From Leptoclinus maculatus (Eukaryota; Chordata; Actinopteri; Perciformes; Stichaeidae), in the NCBI GenBank assembly GCA_032191485.1, contig JAVDOI010000039.1, positions 1,270,332 to 1,334,331 of the forward strand: a stretch of 64,000 nt of DNA, in the 5' to 3' direction. The position numbers and the translations under genes were made by a program. The stretch's first letter is position 1. Every line of letters starts with the position of its first letter. This document shows positions 25,226 through 36,917 of the stretch, in pieces. Below the pieces are notes generated by a model that was not told the origin of the DNA, did no database searches, and was given only the letters and a program-made list of their open reading frames with translations.

Positions 25226-27480
25226 CACAGCAGTATGAAATAGAGATCAGAACTCGTTTAACTTCCTTACAGTAGGTCTACGCAGCTTATATCCATCACA
25301 TATATTCTGTGATGATCTGTAGCACCCGTCTGGTCTGTAAGGAGCCATTTCAGCTCTGAAAAGGAAAAAAAACTGTTGTGGTAAAAAGATGTAACTTTGC
25401 GCTGAGTCAGCCAGAATAAATTCAGATCACAGTTGGATGTTTGAGTCAACTATTGGCTTCTTCTGCTGGCTAAATATACACACACACAACTACTGGAATC
25501 ACTACTGAATTACTCGTAGTAAGCACTTTGTGATCGTATCAACTCGAGGCCTTTTCTGTTCCGCTTCAGAAATACATCCATCATTCAGCCAGCTTCCTGC
25601 CAGAGTCTGGCTTGTTTTCTCTTAAAACTAAAAAAGTTCTGAATAAAAAAACAATTTCTACTCACACGGGCCAAATGCTGACCCACACACACACACACAC
25701 ACACACACAAGCCAGCTACACACTATGGATAAGCGCACACGGACAAGTTCACAAACAGGTTACGCTCTGTAAACAAGGTACAAATCCTGACAACTTTGCA
25801 CACAAAGTTGAGCTCAATTTCAGCCTCCAAAGTAAACCGTGGCTCCTGTGCCAGCCCTCGGCCTTCACAAAGGCCCACTGTAGTTATCACCTAAAGTGTG
25901 AACGGACTGCTCTCTCTGCTTTTTCATAAACAATGTGGACGGCCAAGAAAAACATCATAATTCCATTTATTTACTTTGAAAGAGATGAAATCTCTGGCGC
26001 TGGATATCTCCGAGTGTATCTTTAGGCCAAAACAGGGTGAACCTTTTGTACACACCTCCTCCCACAAACCCACACCTCGCTGATTCCTCAGCGCTTTTTA
26101 TTTGGCTTTCACATTCCTCTGCTGGGGCTTTATGGGGGGGGTGGTGGTAGCCTAAAGGTTAGAGAGGCAGATTTAGGACTCGAGGCCGGCAGAGGAAGAA
26201 GGTGGATCTCAGGTGTGAATGTGTTTTAATTGTGTGAATGTGATGAAGCTCCGACGGGTAACTTCACGCTCCGGCAGCTGCAAAACTCCAGCAGTGAGAA
26301 ATAAGTCTCAGCTTAAATACGCCAAAATACTACTGATGTGTACTGGTTTGTGGTGCTTGATGTCAATGGAAAGCAAAGAGACACCAGAAAAGATAAATGT
26401 ATGTGAAGAATCTTTTCAAAGCACCACAATCACATAAAGCTGCACCGAAAAGTCTCTGAAGGTGGTGCTGAAGATATAAAAGTCGTTTATGACTCATATA
26501 TGTATATTCACCTCGTAAGTCTGAAGCCCAAAGTGTCTCAGTCATAACACATTCAAAGCTCTTTGACAAGAACATTCTCGAACTACTGGAGGGACGAACA
26601 GGATCCCTCCAAAGGACTTCATTTGGTGTTTTTATGACGATGATTTTGTCCTGTTTGCGTCCAATTAAGCAACAACTCATAAACTCATGTTTACTGAGGT
26701 AATAAATCAAGAGAGAAGTAGAGTCATGTTCTCATAGACTTCTATACAACCAGAGGTTGTTGGCTGACGAGAACACGTTCAGATTGAGACCGCAGCGAGA
26801 TGGTTGGTTAACAGACGCTGTGGGGAATTCAGATAGAGGATAAAGTGCCAAATGCCTCCAGTCAGTTGAAGCCGGTAAGAAAGTGCTGATGGGAAGTTTC
26901 ATATTCTTGCAGCACTTAATTTGTAATTTAAGTTGAGGGAACGGGTGTGCTTTTCCTTAAAATATGTGTCAAGTGCAGCTATAAGCTTAGAGGGAAACGC
27001 AAAGCACTGAAAAGTCACAACGTGAAGCGATGTCACACCTCAACAGATCTGCATGTTGCTCAATTAATGCCCCCCCCCCAAAAAAAGCGTATTGTTTTGA
27101 ATGACACAACACAACGCTTGTTCCTCAATCAGAGCCACATATCACACACCCACACACCCATAAACATTGCACCATGCTGTATGTCTACACTCCAGGTTAC
27201 AGTACGTTGTCCCGGTGACAGATTAATGGTTGCATGGAGGAGGAATCTTCATGTGATGTGACGATATCTGGACACCTGAAGCGGCTGCCCACCCGCATGC
27301 CAGAGCTCCCCGTCCTGCTTTTAGCTTTCCACTGGCCTTTAATGTGAAAAGCCCACCCTGCTGTAATTTGCGTGCCGCTAAAACCAGAGAAGTGGCTCAA
27401 TGACGGGGGGGAAAGGTTGCGGTGACCCCTGAGAGGAGGCGCAGCGTTAAAAAATTGCAACTGACCGAGGACGTGTAAAA
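25226..27480. other. Gene-free stretch
   Basis: Contains (CA)n at 25685-25710 and family A fragment A6. A unique part at 27260-27410 reads like non-coding conserved DNA. No exon recognised. Confidence 0.5.
26673..26754 (-). repeat. Family A fragment A6
   Basis: ATAAACTCATGTTTACTGAG through CTATACAACCAGAGG. The fragment stops just before the CTCF-like core would begin. Confidence 0.85.
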
Positions 27481-27490
27481 CAGGAACTTT

Positions 27491-27517
27491 ATTGCGACCG
27501 CTCCCATCGGTCGCAAT
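27491..27517. repeat. Perfect 10-bp inverted repeat (7-nt loop)
   Basis: ATTGCGACCG, loop CTCCCAT, then CGGTCGCAAT. Confidence 0.85.
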
Positions 27518-27719
27518 CTTTCGTCAGCTCACATGTCGCTTCACTGAAGATCGTAACAGAAATATACAAAGATTGTTATTGCTAACTCAATAAAAAAAGG
27601 GAAAAAAATGGCTGAACTTCAATTGACTTTCTGAAAAAGGCAGAAAGTTGTTGTAGAATTGAGCGTTATATGAAAGTGTTTCCAGTCAAATTGAATTCCC
27701 AGTGAAAAGGCACCACACT

Positions 27720-28090
27720 GTACATTAGATGCACTGAATAAAGTGATTTTTTCATTTCAACCTCAAGCCGTATTACCATGCAGGCTTTCTATTTATACAT
27801 ATGGTGTGTATTGTGCGTATGCCCTGTACCTTGCGGTCTATCTATATCCCCATCTGGCTGAGCAGGTGCAACCTTACACGCAGCCGAAGCGCTCTGGAAA
27901 TGTATCCCCATAAATCAATTTAGATATAATTACAGACAACGCTATTCATCAGTCAGCATGGGTTCATATTATGTCTTCTGAAATGATTAGCATAGCGAGC
28001 TATTTCCACTGATGGAGTGATCAAATCATGGACCACTTTGGTCGTCTTTTATCTTTCGTCAAGCCAACTTTTCATTCACATTCAGAATTA
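27720..28090. promoter_or_regulatory. Candidate conserved non-coding element
   Basis: About 370 bp of unique, non-repetitive sequence. It has homeobox/GATA-like words (TAGATATAATTACAG, AATGATTAGCATAG, ATGGAGTGATCAAATCATGG). It lacks both open frames and simple repeats. Only an impression; alignment to other fish is needed. Confidence 0.3.
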
Positions 28091-29249
28091 TTATTAGGCA
28101 GGTTACAATGTGTTGATACATACGGCTCACCATGTACAGCAAAGTACTGACGTTTTTAGGATACTGACACTAGCAGGATTAAAACATTAGATCCACTCAA
28201 TGCTTTAATTTGCTGCAAGATTCTTTAAAGATAAAAGGGTCAAACGTTTGGATTGTTCACGCAACTGTAACCGCACAATGTCAGATTCACTCCCGACTCG
28301 TTTTTAAGTCTTAAACGGCAACGTTACCTAAAGTAACACGATAAGACGATTAAAGACAGCATGTGTACAGCAGCAGGAACAGAAAGACTAGCTTTGAAAC
28401 ACAGCCAACCCCATTAGGACGCGGTCCAAATGAACAAAGACGGGCCGCATGCCGTTTAGTGGACCATCATAAAACTACTGGTCCGGCTCCACGGTGCTGA
28501 TGGATTGGACTTGTGTGACATTTGGAATCAGGGAAAGCGCTGACTAATTAAAAGCCAGCTAATTGGCAGTCGTCTGAAATAAACGTAACGACCTGGTGAC
28601 ACACAGTATGAGCGGTGTAAACGATCACCCTGACACAGGGAGGGTGGTGGGGGGGGGGGGTAGTGTATAATATTACATTATATGCACAGATGACTAGTTT
28701 AACAGCACCAACAGCCACAAGATCCTCTACAGTTGGATTAAATGTCTCCTCAAATGTGAGCTTGTGCCCTGAAAACAACTTCTGACTTAATCAGAAGGTA
28801 TGTCGTCGATCCGGAGGTATGAAATCATCGTCTCACTACTTAGAACACTTGATTATGTGCTCCGACACTTAAAAGGACCGTTTATGGTCTTGCAAATAAT
28901 AGGTTTTCTATCAGGAGGAGAAGAATAAGTATCCTAAAGTTATTGTAACACCACAACATCTCTTTGGTTTGGGTCATCAGAATCCTGTTATTTTGATACA
29001 GGAAACAGTAGCAGTCCATCTCCAACCAACTGTTCATGTTGGTTTCTTTTAACCGTGACAATGATCTTTCCCCATCCTTAACCACGCCTTTGTTTTAAAA
29101 CCACAACCACCATCTGATTGAAAGAAGTTGCTCGATCATCACCTAACTCTGCAGCAACCCTACAGACCATTTCAGTACGTTTCAGCAGATTGTTTCGGTC
29201 TTTACGACCTGCAACTTTGACTGTTTTGTCTCATTGTGCTTATTGGATG
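28091..29249. other. Gene-free stretch
   Basis: Unique AT-rich DNA with a G12 run at 28649-28660. No gene recognised. Confidence 0.5.
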
Positions 29250-29700
29250 AACCCACTGTATGCTACCTGCTCAGCACCACACAAAGGTAGCGACTAGCTG
29301 GTGAACATAGTGGAGAATTCAGCAGCTAAAGAGCCAGATGTTTTCCTCAGGGGTTGGTGGAGACCAAAGCAGAGCTAAAAGAGTAGGGGATACTTGATCT
29401 ATTGAATGTGAAAGGTGCTTACAAAATGACTCCAAATGAATGTTAATGTTTGTAAGTCTACTGGATGTGTAGAGGCAACCGTTTGCTAACGCATATCAAC
29501 GTAAAAAGGTGATCAAATGTTAGAGCTCGCTCCTCGGAAGGTGGTGAAGACCAAAACAGAGATATAAGAATAGTGGAAATGTGTAAGGTCGTCACAAAAT
29601 GACTCCAAATGGATGTTAAAGTTCTATGTCCACTGGATGTGTAAAGGCGTCGGTTTACTGTCATGTATCAACGAAAAGGGTGATAAAATGTCTGCAGGTT
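29250..29700 (+). repeat. Dispersed repeat family E with internal duplication
   Basis: AGCAGCTAAAGAGCCAGATG, GGTTGGTGGAGACCAAAGCA and ACAAAATGACTCCAAATGAA are motifs of a repeat I know from many fish sequences. The part from GGTGGAGACC to GGTGATCAAATG recurs after about 190 bp (29530-29690) in a diverged copy. Confidence 0.6.
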
Positions 29701-30688
29701 GATCCACAGCCCCAAAGAAAAGAAAATCAGTTAATATTGATCAAATGGTTGAGGTGGCAGAGAAGACAATGATCATAATGATTAATGTCTGTGACAGTTT
29801 TTAAAATTTACTCGAAAACAATGTCGCCCTGATGATCAGGAGGCCGGATCAAACAAAAAGCTTACGCGGGTGGATTGGGAAGGCAATCACGCCGTGTAGT
29901 TTGGTGGCTTTACTGTGTATTGGATATTGTATTTGTTTGAAAACTTAAATCAGACAGCTTCGTGAAATGAATTGATGGGAATCTATTAAATAAGTTGCAG
30001 TTGGTGGCGACTGATACGAACATGCTCTTGTGAAACCTTGCTTGGCCCTAATGATTGAAAAGTTATTCACCTTCTCCGTCTCTCTTTCCCCGCCGCCGTA
30101 ACTCTATCTCTGCAGCTCAGCCATCGCTGAGGTGATTAAAGCAGATCTGAGCCAACAGAGTGAAACGCAAGTCTGCAGGAATGTTCCACTTGACCATCCA
30201 GAGCACACCAAGTGAGAACGAGAGGTTTGAGTTTCACTAGACCTTCTAATGTTGTAGCAGTCAACCAAACATTTAAGCTCATAAAAAGTTAGATGGGCGG
30301 TGCATCGGCCAAGATAAGTCAGTGGATGTGTGAAATGTTGTAATATTCATCGTCGCATGAACACGCAATACCTTTGAATTATTTATTTTTGTATTATTAA
30401 ACTTATTAAATGAAGAGCAGGCTCGTGTATTGTGCTGTACAGTATTGTACAATAGTGCTTGCAGTAGCATTGTATTGATAATATTAGTCCACCAATTTGT
30501 ATTAACCTGCCCAGATACTACAGTCCTGGTCCTCTATCAGACCTCCATCAGTAAAGAGACCATCAGAGAGAAGATGGTCTGTTTCTATAGAGTTATTCTT
30601 AATGATGTCATCGGAGCCACCGGGTCAGATTCTGGTGAAACCAGATGAAATCATGCAGGTTCACCAGAACCTCCTTCAGCTCAGACTC
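29701..30688. other. Gene-free stretch
   Basis: Unique AT-rich sequence without recognisable gene. Confidence 0.5.
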
Positions 30689-30920
30689 CAGCAGAGACCG
30701 GTCCGCCGTGGGCAGACCCAGATCCTCCAGCAGAGACCGGTCCACCGTGGACAGACCCGGATCCTCCAGCAGAGACCGGTCCACCGCGGACAGACCCAGA
30801 TCCTCCAGCAGAGACCGGTCCACCGTGGACGGACCCAGATCCTCCAGCAGAGACCGGTCCACCGTGGACAGACCCAGATCCTCCAGCAGAGACCGGTCCA
30901 CCGTGGACGGACCCAGATCC
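30689..30920 (+). repeat. 39-bp minisatellite, about 6 copies
   Basis: The unit starts CAGCAGAGACCGGTCCACCG. Because 39 is a multiple of three, several frames on both strands stay open. Each unit carries an ACCGGT site. Confidence 0.95.
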
Positions 30921-31385
30921 GGCTTCACTACCAGTACCTGGAATTTGGTACCAGTACACAGCAGTACCTTTTTCTGCATTTTACTCTCTCCCGTAATAAC
31001 AAACATGTAATTTCAGCTGTAAAAGAATAAATCCAAACTTCTCAATTTCAACCTCATCTGTTGAGAACATTTTACAGACCACACAATGAATGACCACACA
31101 TCCTGACGTTCTTGAACATTGAATTAGACGTATTTAAAACTCTTCCACTATATTTTGCCTGTAGAGTCTTCTACCTCTTCATGTTTCCCTGCAGCCAGCA
31201 GTGAGTTTAGTGCAGACAGTAATGACATTAGCAGTATAATGTAATGTCACCAGACCTCTGTCGTTGCTATTCTCCCCTAATATGGTGCAGTCTTAACACT
31301 GCATTAAACAACCGCCTCTAAACAGTCTGTCAGTATTGTGAGCAATAACTGAGCACCTGCTTCTGTACACGCACACAAGTACTGA

Positions 31386-31387
<2 letters not shown>

Positions 31388-31431
<44 letters not shown>
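31388..31431 (+). repeat. (CA)n microsatellite
   Basis: About 44 bp. Confidence 0.97.
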
Positions 31432-31432
<1 letters not shown>

Positions 31433-31501
31433 TCACCTTCATCCCGGGGTCACTGTCACATTCTTTAGACAGAGACAGATTGCCTGTCACACAGGTGTTC
31501 C

Positions 31502-31503
<2 letters not shown>

Positions 31504-31543
<40 letters not shown>
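31504..31543 (+). repeat. (CA)n microsatellite
   Basis: About 40 bp, only 70 bp after the previous array. Confidence 0.97.
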
Positions 31544-31545
<2 letters not shown>

Positions 31546-32116
31546 ATCACATACGTAACCGTCCTTTTGCCCTCCTCGCTACAGATGAGCTCAGGAGAAA
31601 CATTCTGGAATAACTGAAGCAACATTCACGAGACCGTTAGTTTGCTTTGTCACACAACAGCTAAATGTACTTCTGTTACTATATATATTCTTTAAAACAA
31701 ACATTGAAACTTCTCAAACTGCTCCAAATACAAATGATTTGACCTAAATCAGGGCTCAACACTTACTTTTAAAAGACGTTGCTGGGCCTCAGCAGCGGGT
31801 TGCTGACACTGAAAGTATGGTTGCCATTTTAATCGACACACTTATCAAGTAAACACATCAATGCGTGTGGAGCTTTGTCACGTGCACTGGTGTCTGGTTC
31901 CAGTTCTTACTTTAACATATTTCAATATATCAAATGACACAAATATCAAAAAGTGATTTTTTTTTTTTAAGGTATTTATTATGTTACAAAGTGGGTTCCA
32001 TTGATGGAAACCTTAACCCTTGTTGCCAATTTCTCCAAATGGCAACCATCATGATGAAGTTATGAAAACACAGAACAAGCTTCCATGTCATGTTAGATGA
32101 CTGGACAGCATTTACT

Positions 32117-32210
32117 TTACCGGACGACGCGCTTTACAATCTCAGGAGGAGCCGTGGACTGAACCCCCGACCTTGGGATTAATGGACGACCCGCTCCGTC
32201 GCCCTGTTGG
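32117..32210 (-). mobile_element. tRNA-like SINE head, minus strand
   Basis: On the minus strand GCGACGGAGCGGGTCGTCC is followed by CCAAGGTCGGGGGTTCAGTC, a B-box-like GGTTCA motif, and CACGGCTCCTCC. Confidence 0.45.
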
Positions 32211-32400
32211 TGGCTCCTGTGGAACCAGTGGAACCAGTGGGTAGAGCGACTTCTTTTAACCACAAGGTTAGCGGTCCGATGCCCGTCTCCTACTGTCCGC
32301 ATGTCAAAGTGTCCTTGAGCAAAACACTCCCCTGGCGGTTTACCACTGCTCCTAAACAGTGCTTAGGATGGATTAAATGCAGAGGTTAAATACCTGTATG
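32211..32400 (+). mobile_element. tRNA-derived SINE
   Basis: The head contains an A-box-like AGTGGGTAGAGCGAC and a B-box-like GGTTAGCGGTCCGATGCC. It is followed by the conserved body GTCTCCTACTGTCCGCATGT and TGTCCTTGAGCAAAACAC. It resembles common fish SINEs and pairs with the fragment at 14025-14120. Confidence 0.7.
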
Positions 32401-34480
32401 TAACAACGTTTAAGTTCTATCTTTAAAGCTCAAGGACAGTTGGTAGATTTTGGGTGGAATATCACTTTTAGTTTACACATTTTAGGTGCTATATAGAACT
32501 ATATTTATTTTTAATCAATATTATTACAAAAGTCAAATATTTTTCAGGATTTAAATATTTTTTTTATAATTCAGGTATTTTTTTTAATCATCCGTCATGC
32601 ACTTAGCTAGTACTTAATGATAAAAAAAACCAGGTCATATATTGGTATATTTCCCCTCAGCCAAAGCCCCCCCCCCTCCACCACCTGAACAGTTAATTAG
32701 CAAAGAAGACGTCCCGCTCCAGAGGCTCCCCTCGCTGTGAAGAATCAAGGTGTTAAAACAGGGAACTGATTTATTAACTTCTAATTGTTGGTGTGGATGT
32801 CTCTCCGTCAGACAGGGGCTGAGGTTACTGACAGACTTCCGCTGAGTGCTAACTTTTGTCAGCTTGCAGATTCATGGCCGGACTGAAAAACCTCCCACTG
32901 TGAGATAGAATATTTTGGAAAAGTCTTAAAGTTGTTGCCACCACTCGAAAGATTTCCCCCCTGGCGTCCTGGAGGGGGTACTGTTTGTTTTTTCCTCTCC
33001 ACCTCCAGCAGGCGGGTGATTAATGAGGAGGGGAGGTAGCACAAACAGGGAGAGACAAGGGGGGTGTCGGCCTAAAATATCCTGGCGTTTGGAGGGGGGT
33101 GGGGGTGGGGGGGGGGGGGGGTCCCAGACCGGCATGACTCGCTGTAGATAGCAGGAGATTGCAGAGGCTCAGAAAAAAAAAAAGTGAGGCTTGTCTGGCC
33201 GAGCTATTTGTGGAGCAGAAATTCAGCTTTGGACACATACTGTCATCCGATGATGGATCAGTGGGAGAGGAGCAGATCAGATGGGAGGGGGGGGGGGGGG
33301 GGGGGTAGAGGCCATCTTGTTGCAACACACAAAAGTTTTGAGAAGAAACAAAACGTCAGCCGGCCCCAAAAAGCCACGTGGCCCCCCCCCCCCCCGGACA
33401 TCGAAGCCTCGGTCGATCGCAGACCGTCTCCCGGTTTGTTTTCTTAGGTCTGAATCACAGATGGAACGCTCACGCCGTGTATTTGGTTCCACCAGCAGCT
33501 CGGTAATAGTTGACCGTCAGCCAGCTTACAGATTCAAAACAGATCTGACTCCAGACCTGTAACTTCATCCACGTTTCCACAGTTGACCATCTCTGGTGTT
33601 CACATATCAGCACTTGAAACTGCACATCATAAACAATATTACTGTTCTATTTAAGGTTCCGCACCGGTGCTAGTATCACTTCTAGTAGACTTCATATTTA
33701 ATATTATGTTGTTGTCATTTACTATTTTACTTCAGTTATTTTACTAGATTTACTTCACTCTTCTATTTTGACCTGGTGTCATTTTTACTTCTTACTCTTT
33801 TGATCTTTCTCTGCATGGCACAATAATTTAGTTCAGGGTTAACGAAGTTCTAATCAATCAAACATGGGTTGAAAGAATCTGTGAGTCATCTTGACTCATA
33901 ACCTTATATCGACTATTCTTCCTGTTTATTTCACTTTGCTTTGATGCAGTTTATGTTTTCTTCTTGCACAATGCCCCTTTTAATTCCCAGTGTGAGCAAC
34001 AACACAGGTTTAGAGTTACGCAAACACATATACACACAATCACACACACGTTCTGTCATTTAATATCCTGTTAACGGTACATATCATGATGCAGTGATTG
34101 TTGTGTAACTCAAATTAAGAAATGGTTTCAAATAACCATAAAGTACTTCATCATTGATTATTTTCTTCTTTTATTTGGAACTTTCATGCAAACAAAATCA
34201 ACTCCCTCACATGAGAAAGTACAGTGTCCTCCTCCTCCTCTCACCGCCACCTTCCTCGCCTTCCCATCGGTCGAACAGCTCGGCTGGGTTTGGAATAGCA
34301 CCAGTGACCCCTGGGGCAAAAGTCTGCGGGTCACGGGCCGCCCCCCCACCATCCACCACCCACCCTGAGCCGTGCCCTCTGTGATTTATATATCTGCTCT
34401 GAATTTACAGCTTGTGAAATACTCCCCGTTAACGGGACGGAGAACCAAAAGAACAATGTGCCTGTCCACTGGGACACCGA
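32401..34480. other. Gene-free stretch with G/C runs
   Basis: G15 at 33107-33121, G19 at 33287-33305 and C14 at 33382-33395 give proline- or glycine-rich spurious frames. The rest is AT-rich unique DNA. Confidence 0.5.
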
Positions 34481-34545
34481 CTGGAGCACTGGTGTGTGTG
34501 TGTGTGTGTATTCATGTGTGCACTAAGATATATTTGAATGTCGTA

Positions 34546-34582
34546 TGTGTGTGTGTGTGTGTGTGTGTGTGTTTGTGTGTGT
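34546..34582 (+). repeat. (GT)n microsatellite
   Basis: About 37 bp, slightly interrupted. A shorter one precedes it at 34492-34509. Confidence 0.93.
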
Positions 34583-34694
34583 GAGCACGAGGTGGTCTAT
34601 GTTTAAGTGTGCATTTGCGTGCAACATGTGTCTGAGGTTGTACATATGTTTTTTAATGTGTGGATTCATGTGAATGGCATGTGTTTGCACTGTC

Positions 34695-34802
<108 letters not shown>

Positions 34803-35458
34803 GCCCAGTCAGCGGAGCACCTGGCGCGGAGGAGAGCTTATAAATTCCCACGATAAGGAGAGGGGAAGTGTCACATAGCTGGGTGTCATTTTTTTAAGAT
34901 GTGAGGAAATACCGCCCAGCTTGATCTCCTTTTGAAATACAGAAACGCTGAAAATAGTGAGACAGTTAGGTTTCCCATGCTGTGCTAACTTCTATTGATG
35001 TAGCAGGAAAGTGGGAAAAGGGTCCTTACTTTCCTTCATTAGTTAAAAATACTCCAAAAGTTGCTTTCAGACAGTTGAAGCTTAAAGTATCAAAGATCCG
35101 GCAACACCTGTGGTATAAAGAGCAACTTTATTATAAACCAAGGTGACCTGTGGTCGTCACACTAGTCAATTAAAGCTGCGGTGCAGCGTACGTTGGAGTA
35201 CTATCACCTCATTAAATGTTAGAGCAATGTGTTGGCAAACCATTGCCATATCACAAAAAACAGCAGACACAGAGCAACATTAGCATTTACCACATAACCA
35301 TCAGACAAACAATTAACAATAAATAAAATATAAAGATCCGATCTATTTTAAAGGCAGCAGGGACACATGAGTTCTCAAGTGTCCTGATGAATGTAGGTTC
35401 CAATATTCGTTCTATTAGTAGCTCTGTTTTTGTCGCCACCAAAAATGTCTTGGTCTTA

Positions 35459-35925
35459 ACCACAGACTGTATATAAGTGGACGTAGTCATCGTGACATCA
35501 TTGGTTTGTGGACCGGCGTTATGAAGCCTCGAAGTCGGCAAGTTTGGATCTTGGATTACGGCCGTCGCCATGTTGTTGTTTTTTGCATCCGATGAACAGA
35601 AGTGACCATATCTGGAATGCGAAGGAGTGACGCCGTATACGTCTCTGGTAGAGACCTGTCAATCACTATGTAGCCCCGCCCCTAAATCATCCCCTGCTTT
35701 ATGGTCTGTTTGACTCTAAATGGACCATAATGTACTAAATGAACATCATGCTGTATTGAAGAAGACTTGAAACTAGAGATTGAGACCATAAACTCATGTT
35801 TACGATGTTTACTGAGGTAATAAATCAAGAGAGAAGTAGAGTCATTTTCTCATAGAGTTCTATACAATCCGACTTCTTTTTGCAACCAGAGGAGTTCCCG
35901 ATGGTCTGTAGAGAGAATGACTTGG
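35459..35925 (-). repeat. Dispersed repeat family A copy A7
   Basis: Reverse orientation, from CCACAGACTGTATATAAG to GTAGAGAGAATGAC. It is nearly full length, but the CTCF-like core has decayed (GTTCCCGATGGTCTG in this orientation). It carries GGCCGTCGCCATGTTG. Confidence 0.88.
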
Positions 35926-35959
35926 TTGCGACCTGCACTTATATTGAATGGTTCATTTC

Positions 35960-36400
35960 AATCAACCTGATGATTAGACATGATGTCGGACAGAGAGAAA
36001 CTAAATAGTCTCTGATCCCAGCATTGACTTTGTACTGTGAAACCAAAAATGTCACAGTTATTTCCCAAATGCTGCTTCCTAAAATACCCCACCTTCCCTG
36101 GTGACTGGTGAACTGCCTCCCGACATAACTGCACTGCCACCGGGCCCTCCTGGTATTGATGACACTCTCCTATTAAAAGAGATGTTCCACACAATCTCCC
36201 ATTAATTGGCTGTCAGGCGAGGTATTCGTTGCCTGGTCAACTGAGACATTGCTCAACGTGTAATCTCTCTTTTCATCAGAGGAGGTTTCTATGTAAACGA
36301 TAGGTTTACATAATCTCTGTTGATTGGGCGACCCGGGGTGGACAGGTGGATTAAAGAGATAAGGGGCCGATGAGAAGGACATCTTGCTCATCAGAGTAAA
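35960..36400. promoter_or_regulatory. Candidate conserved non-coding element
   Basis: Unique sequence between inverted family A copies A7 and A8. Typical words are CCCATTAATTGGCTGTCAGG, CCCAAATGCTGCTTCC and TGTAATCTCTCTTTTCATC. No protein-like frame. By appearance only. Confidence 0.28.
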
Positions 36401-36624
36401 CGGTCATCACATGAACGTTGTCTACAGTTACATGAACACAATGCTGCACCTTTAGATTTACATATAATGCCCTCATGTTGCATGGCGACTTCCTGTTTGG
36501 ATGTTGGTAAATGAAGTAGGGCTAGTTAGCTAGTTAGCTGTTGGGCTATGTGAGGGCTACGGAGTATGTTAAAGGAAATTCCCATCCCATGTTGTGATAC
36601 TTTGATATGAGCTAAAGTGAACTG

Positions 36625-36917
36625 AAGTGTGTTAAAGCTGCATTCTCTCTAGTGTCCACCAGGGGGCGACTCCTCTGGTTCTATAGAAGTCTATGAGAAA
36701 ATGACTCTACTTCTCTCTTGATTTATTACCTCAGTAAACATTGTAAACATGAGTTTATGGTCTCAATCTCTAGTTTCAAGTCTTCTTCAATACAGCATGA
36801 TGTTCATTTAGTACATTATGGTCCATTTAGAGTCAAACAGACCATAAAGCAGAGTATGCTTTAGGGGCGGGGCTACACGGTGATTGACAGGTCTCTACCA
36901 GAGACGTATACGGCGTA
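36625..36917 (+). repeat. Dispersed repeat family A copy A8 (truncated)
   Basis: Starts GTGTTAAAGCTGCATTC and stops after ACGTATACGGCGT, so the right third is missing. The CTCF-like core is intact at 36656-36669. Confidence 0.9.
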
